From the NCBI RefSeq assembly GCF_022458985.1, contig NC_061773.1:22602001-22666000 (forward strand): a stretch of 64,000 nt of DNA. Reading direction: 5' to 3'. Made by a program: the position numbers and the translations under genes. This DNA is from Mugil cephalus. Its lineage: Eukaryota > Chordata > Actinopteri > Mugiliformes > Mugilidae. Shown here piece by piece: positions 38,913-49,800 of the stretch; position 1 is the first letter of the stretch, and every line of letters begins with the position of its first letter. The notes beneath the pieces are model-generated. The model was not told where the DNA came from and did no database searches. It saw only the letters and a list, made by a program, of their open reading frames with translations.

Positions 38913-40355
38913 TGCGTACACACAGTCGTAGTCTGGCATGGGAACGCTGGCCTAAATTGCAGACAGACTCAGTGACTCACTCTTTGTCAGACAGGGAAGA
39001 TCATGAAAGTTGTCTAGACAAATAAGAACCTAGCAACCAAGTCATCCGCTTGTTTGTGTGGGGCTTTGAAAGCACATGCAATATTTGTGTTGTTCGCTAA
39101 TTTCCAGGTTTTGTGTTGTGCGCTTCAACCGTTGCACTGATGCTATTGATAGTCTCCAGTTTTGTCTGTGTGGTGGTGAGAACCAATATACTCTGTGGTG
39201 TCCGTCTGTGTTGACAAATGTACACATTTCTGAATGAAGTGGTAACATTCTTTGGCCACTGAATGGATGCAAAGTGCGTTGAATCCCCGTCAACATCTAC
39301 TGTACATTGTGTTTCAAACCAACCAGCAAATTTAAGCATGAGGTTACACAAAGCTAACGTTTTCCTATATATTACCTAAGCATCAGAATGCTAGCAGTGT
39401 CACGTTGACTGTTGCTGGCAGACCTGCTAACATGGCAACAAACTCTTTAGACCGTGTGTAGATAAACTAAGAAACCAGACCATAAATGGACGTAGTAAAA
39501 AAAACGCATAAACCATCTGTGACTACACCCGATTCCAGAAGAAACACGCTTTGAAGCTATGTGTGGTGGACCTAGTCATTGCTTGACTCCACCTAATTCC
39601 CTGCCAATATGTAAACTGGCAGAGAGGTGGAGTGTGAGTACAGCAGAGGCAGGCAGATGACGCCAACGCAGACGGCTAGTGACCAGTTATGGCACCTGCC
39701 CATCGCTCGGAGTAACCACGCCCCTTAATTATGCATAAATTAACCCTTTAGCCGACGACACATTAAAGCTCGTGGTTTTTTAATTAACGTAACTCACAAT
39801 GGTTTGCGCTTTTGACAAACTTCAAACTGTGGCTGTACACTGGGTATAATAACTTAGTTTTTACCAACAAATTCCTCCAAATAACCCAAACAGCTTCCCA
39901 GTGTTCAGCCACGCTTTGAATTATGTCCATTGGTGAGTTACGGTAATTCAAATCCTGCAAGTGTTTTATTATTATTTTTTTTTGAAGGATTATAAGGCAC
40001 TGTTAGAGTACTGCCGACCTAGACGCCATAACCCACACACGTAGCTAACGCTCGTGTGAACCATTTATACTTGTTCGCTCATCAGTCTGGCTCACTCAAT
40101 AACAATGTCACCCAAACGCTAGTTGGCGCTGTATCTTTTTTTGCCAGTCGGGTTAATTTTTGTTCATTTTCTTGTCGGGTTCACAATCTCCAAAACTCCG
40201 TAGTTAACCTTAACAATTCTTCACTGATCCAAAACAATCAATACGAAAATTGCAGAGGTTGAAAAACAGACGGAAATACTGAATCGGAAACACGCTCACT
40301 GCCAACCGGACCAATCACAGCTCTTGTGGTCTGTGTCGCCGCAATGCCATTTTAA

Positions 40356-40813
40356 CCCGTTATAGGGCAAGGAACCATATTTGGTAACTTCAGCACACAT
40401 TTCAAATTGGGTGCCCCTCAGTGAGGTGTAGAAGCATGTGGTTTTCACTCAGCCAGTCAGCAACGATCAAGGCGACATGCTCATGTCGAATCGGGGTGCA
40501 ATGTGATCTAGAAGGTCCACCGAGGCATGAAAACTGAGTGTAACTACTTTATTATTACTTTATTATGTTGTCTAATGTGATAATGTTGACAAGGTCCTGG
40601 ACGAGCCCTTATGTCCTAATGATTTAAGCGCATGTTTACATTTGTTTTCTACTTAAGAACAAGGAACTATAAATGGTAACTTCATTGATCTTGATTTTCT
40701 GGATGAAAATTAAAGTTGAAAAAATTCACAAAAGTAAGCAAGTTTTCTTATGCCTTGCACCAACTCTAGGGTTGAAATGTAAAATAGTATTTCATTGAGT
40801 GCCCTGTAAAGGA
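40356..40813. mobile_element. piggyBac-like non-autonomous element flanked by TTAA
   Basis: It is bounded by TTAA at 40352-40355 and 40814-40817. The left terminus CCCGTTATAGGGCA and the inverted right terminus TCCTTTACAGGGCA agree at 11 of 14 bases. A 24-base direct repeat lies inside (40369-40392 and 40661-40684). TTAA duplications and terminal CCY-rich repeats are typical of piggyBac. There is no open transposase frame. Confidence 0.6.
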
Positions 40814-41716
40814 TTAATAGTTGACTTAATGCACCGTATTTCTTTCTGTCTTATTTTTGACAGTATTTTAACCAAAAGGTGTTTTAGTGTTAAATTTACT
40901 GAAAGGGAGTCAATATCTATATAATGTGATAACATATATACACTCTTCCTCACACTGCTCTGTGCATAGGCAGTTGTGTTGGCCAGTCGACTTGTCTAAG
41001 CAGGTTTATCTGTTCCGCCTGCAATGAAGACATTCCTTGGACACCATCCACCCAATCCAATCAGAGGATCAGCACTATCACTGGCCTCGCAGTGACACAG
41101 TACAGCAGGCTGTAGAAGTCATGTGCTGATCAACGCCCACTCACTTATACGATCATGTATTTCATTACATATTAGCCGATTTTTACAGCCCCTCACGTCC
41201 ACTGGAACCTTCTGAATCTGTCACATCTACTCCTGCAGGGCGTAGCTGCTTGGTAGCCGCTCAGTCAACACAGTCATTGGTTAAGAAACTCCTAAAGGGA
41301 GTGAAACCTGTTTGATGTTGAAACTGTGCTTCCCATTCATAAGGTCGCAGGAGTGCTGATGGGATGATTTGTGACTGTTAGAATCACAATGGTGTCAATT
41401 TGTAGTCATCTACGCGTCAGGGTGTGAGCGGTGAATGTACATAGAGTAAGCTCTGTTTGTTTTATTCATTCCCAAGCAGCATTTTGAGGATTAAGAAGGG
41501 AAATCTGATGAGTAGATGGGTGGATTGCCCTAAATCAAGAGTACATCATTGCATAAATACCTTATCAGTGTGTTTTATCTCGCCGAACGCACTGCATTGT
41601 TTTCCCACAGTTCACTCTGACTGATGTGTAGCCATCTCTTGTTATTGTTGCTGCATAGCAACCGCCGTCTTCTAATTACATTCCTCCGTGAGTCCATATT
41701 TGTGGTTTATATGATC

Positions 41717-41720
<4 letters not shown>

Positions 41721-41772
<52 letters not shown>
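41721..41772. repeat. (TG)26 microsatellite
   Basis: Uninterrupted TG run of 52 bases, ending TGCATACACA. Confidence 0.95.
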
Positions 41773-41773
<1 letters not shown>

Positions 41774-44700
41774 ATACACAGTGGAAAAAGTGAAAACGTG
41801 TGACGAGAAGCAATGACGGTTCATCTAGCCCTAACGATACAGTAAGAACAACAGAAGGAAGCAACATATGGAAACTGAGTCCTGCCAGTACTTGCATACA
41901 TGCATGTTTGAACAGGTGAAGGAAAAGTGAGAATGTGTCATCAAAACCGCCACACCCTTTTTAGGCTCAAACGCAGAGAACGGCGCTTTTCATAGTAGGA
42001 AATTATTAACTTGAGCTCATAAACCACGCTATGCCAACAGGATGCCAGAAGTTTGCGGCTTATCAGGACTCTGGTCGCCATAGCAATAGATAGATGGCCT
42101 ACACTGACACGATGTCGTAATAGGCAGATTAAATAAAACAGGTACAGACGAATGACACAGTTATTAAAGATGAGAGTGGAGTGCGCTGACAGACAGATAA
42201 GACAATGCCCTTTTCAGAAAAAAAAAAAGTACCTGTTAAATTCCATCTCATGCCCACCTTTTAAAGCTCCTCTCCGAATAGCATGAACGCTATTAACATG
42301 AATGCTGACTGTTTTTGACGTTTAAGTCGATCATGGATTCGTTGAAGAAAAAAACAAACACATAAAACAAGCCCTGTAATGCTTCCCCCGAAGAGGAACT
42401 CACTTCACAGGAAAGAAATCTTTCAATGAAAGTTTATTGGGCCTTAACAGGGGCACCAGCTGAAAGGTCATGGAGTCACCAGAGATCAACACTCAGAAAC
42501 GAAAATTTAAATGTAAGTTTTATCTTCAGCGGACGGAAGAGAAATAAAATAAAAATATATATAAATATATATATAAATACATAAATATAAATAAATGAAA
42601 TAAAGTGTTAAGAGCATATCGCGAATTAAATACCCTGTCATCATCATAACACTGAAAGTCTTGTGCTGGTTCGTTGGCTACTTTCGAACAGCAGAATTTA
42701 TTTTGACACACCCATGCATTCTTTCTGAGAGAAAGTTACATGCAGGTGACAGAGATAAGTATGAGTGAGTGGGCACACCCATAAGCGTTTCTATCTGAGC
42801 TGGATATCAGTAAATATGCGACAGAGACGGCTGGCAAGCAGAAGCAAAACCTCTGACCACACGTACTTGTCGGTCATTATCGGCGACCGTGAGCTTCGGT
42901 GGGGAGAGAGTTTCGTTAACTAACTTAATTGAACTGCACGGTGCACAGCTGACAGACACGCCGACTGACTTATAAGAGCGACACATGGATTGTGTTTAGT
43001 GTCTTTGTGAACCGTCTCATCTTTTGTTGTGGGATGCCCAACTATTTCTTACGAACCACTTCGCTGATATGTGCCGGTATCTTCTACGGATCAAACTTCT
43101 CACTCTGGAAACATCTACTGGAAGCATCTACCATTAAATCTACACGCCCAGTCCTACTCAGACATACCCCTTTGGGCAGGGCAGCCTCAATCTGTCAGAT
43201 CATAACTTAGATAGGTGCAGGGGCTGGACCTTGTGCCCTGCAGCGACTGAGCCACTTGTCAATCAGTGTTAGTGGAAAATGATAGATGGCAGAGCTCTTA
43301 AGCCGGGTAGCTTCTCGTGACAGGTCAGAAAGTAAACACGAAATGCTTCGAATGGTTTGGGTGGGTGCAACGCTGGAATTGTTGCACACACACACAAAAA
43401 AAAAAAAAAAAAATTATACCTTTACACCGTCAAGTGCATCAATCAATCAATCAACAAGAGCAACCTTTTCTCTCTGTTCTATACTTCTTCTCGACCTGTG
43501 CAATGCATTGCATAACGTTAACCTATTTACATAATAGCCTAAGTCGTTTTTTGACTTTATGCTATTAGGCCAACAACGTGCAATATAAAAATTTACGAGG
43601 CTTAGAAAGTTTTGCATTTATGTGATGTAGTGGTTAGCGGTGGTGGTTTTTTTACTGCCCTGCATCATCATTAAACACTTTTCAAGCATTTTCTTTTGAG
43701 TGCTAATGTGGTTGACAGGGGTTCACTCTTGATTCTTGCAACAGAGCATGGATACATTTGTCTTTTTACATTCAAATGCGATTGTAAGGGGCCTTGAATA
43801 ACTGCATTTGCTGCATGCTTTGGTTCTAGCCAAAGGAAAGGGCCGCACCTCTGCCAGACTTACAGGATTTTAAATACCTTCTTTTTTGCTGATTTTCTTG
43901 CTCATCCTCCATCTCCCCCTTTCCTCCCCCCCAAGTATGCAGAGGAATTCAGACCTGCAGCTCGAGTTGTATGACAGGACGTTTTTTCTTCTTCTTTTCC
44001 TTCGGAGTATAAAAACACCTGTAAATCTTACACTTGTTTTAATCAGGTCTTGTGCAGGCACATTCTGAATGAGACAAATTGATGCATCATTTAGGTGTAT
44101 TGCCGCTGGTGCAGTTTTAATGTACTATTAAATCTGGTGGTTTACACGATTAAGTCATAAAAGCCTGGAGAGGCATCAAGTCATCGTGTCCTAACTTGAT
44201 GAATTATCACTGGAGGACATATTTAAGTGCTTGTTGTGTGGCCGTCGTGCACAATAAGCAGGCTAAGTAAACCACTCGATGCTAAACTACCCATTTGCTG
44301 CCTCAGGTGCACAGTGTACTCACCTGTTCCTTCTGTCAATGTGCATGTGTGTGTGTATTTGTGTTATGGATGGGGTTCCTACATTCATGTAACATATAAA
44401 GCGTCATCCAAGCCTGCAGAGTGGAATCACACTCGGATCACACTGTCAAAACACTGTTATCCTGCTTAAAGCCGCCCGCTAGAGTCAAGATACGGTCTGA
44501 AGACGAGGGAGTGCACTTTTGCAGCACTTTGCACACTTTATCTCATTCAAGGGTAACCGTGTTAAATCTGTAGGAAATCCTCGCATACAGTGGTGCACAG
44601 AGACGTACTGTATACGTTACATAACCTAAAGGAGAAACTGGTGAAAGCACGGCATGCTGTTGACCCAGGGCTATGGTGAACAAAGGAACCATACGTTGCA

Positions 44701-45375
44701 TACCAATCAATCACAGAAATGTCTTCTTTTTTTTTGTTTCGTTTAGTTTTTTTTTTTTCATTTTTAGTTATGTGCTTGTAACACATGTGAAAATGAAACT
44801 GCATTCAACCGCCTCACTTTAACACTGTGGCCTGCAGCACTGCCGGTCCCTCATGTTCCAACAAGAACTGAGCGCGTTACTACATCAGAACTGAGGTGTT
44901 TTGGAGGCTGCAGGCTCATGAGTCGTGCTGTGCCATTTACAGACTACCAGTAGTGCCTCTAGGCCAGATCGCACCGTGTTTTGTGAATGAATGCAGTGCT
45001 GCAATATTTCAATCAACACTCGCGTAATTGAATTTTATCAATGAGGTGAGTTTCTGCTGCTTTGGATTTAGGGTGAGCAGCAGACTTACTTGTAGAAGCA
45101 CGAGCTGCTGCTGCAGGTTATTTTAGATTGTTTTCAGCCAGTCTGTGCGTTGGAGCAGATTCCTGTGCAGAGCGAATAACTGAACATCTCCTACAGGTTT
45201 AATGTGTTTTCAATATGAAAGTAACATTTATACACCCAAGCAATGCACTCTGGTTTGTTCTGACCATAATAATATCATAAGATGCCGTGGACACTTTGTA
45301 TTACACGCAAGCACGTATTTGTATTAGATGACTGTTACATATAAAGTGAACTAGCCTGGCTCAGCACTCAGAGAA

Positions 45376-45388
45376 GTTGCCAGGCAAC
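45376..45388. promoter_or_regulatory. RFX X-box-like palindrome
   Basis: GTTGCCAGGCAAC is two perfect half-sites with a 1-base spacer, about 1.2 kb beyond the 3' end of the krt8-like gene. Confidence 0.35.
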
Positions 45389-46575
45389 CAGGAGACACTC
45401 TCGGAAGTTAAGACACGTATGAGTGGTATCTCTTTGCCAGAAAACAAATAAATATTTTGTTCTCAGACTGAATTTGTGTAATTTTACATTGGCTACAAAT
45501 TCTATGCAAATGTCTTGTACTTGTAATGCATTTTTTTTTTTTTTTAACTCAGATCAGAATTGACTTGGTAAATACACGTGACTCTAATGCAAATGCTTTG
45601 ACTCTTTCAGTGAAACAGAGTCGGTCAGAGACGACGTGTGTTCTGTGGGGACGAGCCTGGGCTTTCAGCTATTTCTGTCAAATCAGAGCTATTACGGAAC
45701 ATATTGGGGTCTACTCCGTGTGCTTCTTATGCAACCAATCAAGCTTTGGACATGCTCCAATCTGTCCCAGCGTACCCAAGCAGCACACTGCAAACAACGA
45801 ACAGTGGGAGAGATTGTGGTATTTGTGAGGTCTTCTTGTCTTCAACCTGACGAGAGGTTGTGTGGAGCCCCAATTCGTGTCCAAACTTGTTCCTCAGTGG
45901 TCTCAAAAGGTTCAAGAAAGTTCACGATCGCCATAGGAGAAAAACATCCAATTTATGTGATAAATTACTCCGGTGCACTCAGATTGTCAAGCACGTAATC
46001 TTTTGCATGAGCTATTGGGCTGTATTTCTATCTCTTTTTGAATGAGGCAGTGTTTTGGATAGTTTTTTTTTTTTTTTTTTTTTAATTATTATTGCTTTCT
46101 TTGCATGAACTTTAAATACTCAACTCTTAACTGCAAAGGATTAAAGACGTTAAGCCGGAATATGACATTTGGCATTTTACGGGAATGCATTACCTTCAGT
46201 TCTTTTTGACGGGGAGTAACACCTGTAATCCGCGGACATGGAGCGAGGCAAGCTGGGACTAGTCAGGAGTTTCAAAGAAAATGCCGATTGTGTGGATTAG
46301 CAACGGTTACCTCGGCCGTGTACGTTGATCTTGAACTACAAGTTGAAAACTACACATACCAGTAATAGCCCTGGCTGACAGACCTCAATATCAAGCTGGG
46401 TACAAATGCTTTCACAGTCAATATATCTTGAAATGTTTGTTTATGTTTTTTGTTTTTTTTCTCAAGGTAAGGTGAACTGTCGAGAAAAAAACATGGAAAA
46501 AGTCTTTCGCTGAAGTGCAAATACATGAAACGTCATCCAAACACAGCAAAGCAGTACGTGTCTGTTTAAAGAAAG

Positions 46576-46581
46576 TTTATT
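46576..46581 (-). other. Second candidate polyadenylation signal of the krt8-like gene
   Basis: AATAAA on the minus strand, about 290 bases beyond the stop. If used, the 3' UTR would span the CTCF-like motif at 46687-46700. Confidence 0.4.
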
Positions 46582-46686
46582 GCTGTCCAAACAGGACCCT
46601 GTGTCATTTCTAAGTACAAGTCAGTCAATAGTGTTTGTCAAATCGAGAGGAGGAGCAGCAAGAGAATGGAGAAATCACATACATCA

Positions 46687-46700
46687 GTGCCACCTGCTGG
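46687..46700 (-). promoter_or_regulatory. CTCF-like core motif, 14 of 14 match
   Basis: The minus strand reads CCAGCAGGTGGCAC, which fits every position of the vertebrate CTCF core CCASYAGRKGGCRS. It sits about 170 bases past the stop of the krt8-like gene, a typical boundary position. Occupancy cannot be seen from sequence. Confidence 0.5.
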
Positions 46701-46802
46701 CGAAAAGAGTGTGGTGCATGCAGGGACTCAGACTGAGCTTATAGCAACTTTTCAGACAGACATGTACCCCTCCATTAAATCGACTTAAAGGCAACTGGTG
46801 AC

Positions 46803-46808
46803 TTTATT
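46803..46808 (-). other. Candidate polyadenylation signal of the krt8-like gene
   Basis: AATAAA on the minus strand, 61 bases after the TGA stop. A second AATAAA lies at 46581-46576. The two could give alternative 3' ends; the sequence alone does not decide which is used. Confidence 0.4.
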
Positions 46809-46868
46809 TGGTGACAAAATCATTGAAGAAGTGGATAATGCACTTATTTTCTTTAAATCATGGAAACA

Positions 46869-49800
46869 TCACTCTTCAGCCACGTCTTCAGCCTCCACCT
46901 GCTCCTGCTTCTTCTCCTCCACAGCGGCTGGCTCCTCGCTCGCCGCCTCCTCCTGCAGCTGCTCCTCCTCCTGCGTGGTCTTGATCACCACCGTTTCGGT
47001 CTCGGTGACCGTGGTGCTCTCCACTGCTGCGCTCTCGGTGGAAGAGACGGGGCCGTTCCTTTTTTCCCCGTATCCGTCAAAGGTGCAGGAGATTAGGGTC
47101 GGCGTGGGGGACCTCTCCAGACTGTAGACGCTCAAGTTCCTTGATGAAGCTTCAGAGGAAATAGTTAGTCAGAGTCAACTATGTACTAGACACGCAAACC
47201 TATCGGAAAAGCATTTCTTCTATCCCACGGTGATGAGGTAAAGTGCACAGGCATAACAGACAAAGACAGACATTTTCTGACACTAAAGTAAAGACTTACT
47301 GTCTGCAAAATATATGACGGGGCACGAGTTTCTACCTATAAAACAATGAGACCTTTTACAAACTTACATGTCTGTTGAGACACACTGGTCTTGATTCCAG
47401 TCGCTAACCTGTAAATACACACAAAGATAAAATCAAGCAAACGATATAGGATGCAGTTACCATCACTCCCACAGACAGACGCACACGTGCCTTGAGATGA
47501 ACAACTTACCATTGCTCCTCTCCTTCGAGCAGTTTCTTGTAAGTAGCAATCTCGATATCCAGAGCCAGCTTCACATTCATCAGTTCCTGGTACTGGCGCA
47601 CTTGCAGTGCCATGTCCTGCTTGGCTCTCTGAAGGGCTTCCTCCAGTTCTCTGATGCGGAGTTTAGCGTCCTTCACCGCCAGCTCGCCACGCTCCTCAGC
47701 CTCAGCGATCTGAGCCTCCAGATTGTTTCTCTGAGGTTGGAGGAAGACAAGCGGAGTGAGGTGCTGCACAATTTCCTGAATGAATTAATGCTAAAAGATC
47801 CATCATTTAACTGTAATTTTTTTTTTTTTTTTTTTTTTTTTTAGTCTTCACCTGTGCTTTGACCATGTCGATTTCAGACTGCAGCCTCATTATCCTGCGG
47901 TTCATGTCCGCGATCTCAGCCTTGGTTGACTTCAGGTCGTCACCGTATCTGTTGGCGGACTGCTCCATCTCTGCATACTGATACAAACACAGACAAGAAT
48001 TCAGAAAACACAAAGGCCAGAAAGGTTTAATATGACATCCGCATCACAAAAGCACATGAGTTGCAACACAGAGTTAGTGTGCAATCATCCAATTTACTGT
48101 GCTTTTACCAGTGGTGAAATAGTAGAAATAGTTATAACCTTGGTCTGGTACCACGACTCAGCCTCTGCTCTGCTCCTGTTGGCGATGTCCTCATACTGGG
48201 CACGCACTTCAGCGACGATGGCGTCCATGTCAAGGTTGCGGCTGTTGTCCATCTCCACAACAACAGATGTGTCCTTGATCTGGCTCTGCAGCTCTTGGAT
48301 TTCCTACACAGGACGAAAAAAAAAAAAAAGTGGTCAGAGGAAAAAAATGGACAAGGAGAAACAATTATTCAGACTCTCAGCGTGAAAGCCGTTCGTTATT
48401 GTGGTGAGGTTGTTACTGCGTCAAAGAGCTGCCTCAGGAACTCGATCTCGTCGGACAGCCCGTCCGCTTTGGCCTCCAGCTCCACTTTGTTCATGTAGGC
48501 CGCGTCTGTGTCCTTGGTTGGAAAAAATAAATATAAAATTGAGAACATTCATTGTTGACGGGAGGCTCGACCCTAAGCTAAAAACAGGCCTTTGTGTGGG
48601 CTTCATTGTGCACCAATTGTAGTTTCGAGATGGAGCATTTGCCAGAAAGGCTGCACAGACCTTCTTCACGAGGACAAAGGTGTTTTCACACTCGTTGCGC
48701 TTGTTGATCTCGTCTTCATATCTGGAAAGAAAAATGACATAGAAATTCACCTTCTGAACCCTCCATCACTCTCCGTCTTCGAACATAACACTAAATAATA
48801 ACAGACGGTATATAAAGGGGAGAGCATGTAATGTCAAGATGCACGTTACCAGAAACTAATGGATGACAGGAAGGCCAGAATAATTAGTTGGTAACTAATT
48901 AGATGTGGTTCTAGTAAATAGGTGGTGCATTTGCCCACTTTAGATAAAGGCAGAGTCAGCACCATTAACTGACAGACAGTTTCATTGAAATGCACTAGTT
49001 GTTAATCAGAAATTATACAACAAGTAGTTCCGACCAAGCAATCTGATTGGTCAGTAAGACATTTAGATTGGCTCAAATCAGAACATGGCTCACTCATCAC
49101 TAAAAATATTGCTCCGCCAAGTCTGTGGCAACATTGAAACCATCTCCATGGCAACTGATTTAGTTTGTTAAAGTCCGAGACCGCGTTAAAACATGAACGT
49201 CAGCTCAGAGTTCACTCATCTGGGCCTAAAAAATCATTTCTGTTGATAGGTCGTCACTAAGGTTTGGATTATTTGCTGTAGTGGTGAACTAGGTTCCGTT
49301 ACACATAATCAGTCTGACGTGACTGATTGTGTTCCAGTTATTAGTCAGACCCCGTTTATTTCCATGGAAACGGGAAGCAAACTTGCCAAAAACTTTAAAT
49401 TTTGAGGGCAAAATGTCCATCAACATGAATATATATTTAATTATACGCTTTATTTTGTTTATTTTGTTACCCTGGAGGGTGTGCTTAAACGTAATTTGGT
49501 GATGCTTGCGGACCTCGGCGTGCGCTCAAATGACGTTAAAGCAAACCCTCTCAGGTAGTATTGCTTAATTAATGGACACATGGCAGCCAATCAGAATCAT
49601 TTCCATAACGATTAAAGACACGCCCAGTTTTAAAATCAAACGCTTCGTGAGATGTTGCATTAACCTGTGTATCTGTAAAACTGGAAATTCAAATCTTGCA
49701 ACTGCTTCACATACGTCGATCATCAGCCAAAACATTATGACCACCTTCCTAGTATTGTGCAGTTCTCCCCTGTGCCTCTAAAACAGACGTGGCTCATCAG

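Larger units (their letters stand above)
33450..46575. other. Intergenic between the two type II keratins
   Basis: Thirteen kilobases without a supportable gene. It holds the TTAA-flanked element at 40.36-40.81 kb, CA/TG microsatellites, a C-rich tract at 37795-37835, T runs near 36820 and 46063, an AT-rich ATAAATAT patch at 42539-42600 and an X-box-like site at 45376. The longest frame (35513-36085) has no recognisable domain. Confidence 0.55.

Noticed and set aside
47300..47335. 36-bp phase-preserving microexon between exons 8 and 9 of the krt8-like gene, with perfect donor GTAAGT
   Set aside because: The intron from exon 8 to it would be only about 32 bases, too short to splice, and reading through instead meets an in-frame TAG.
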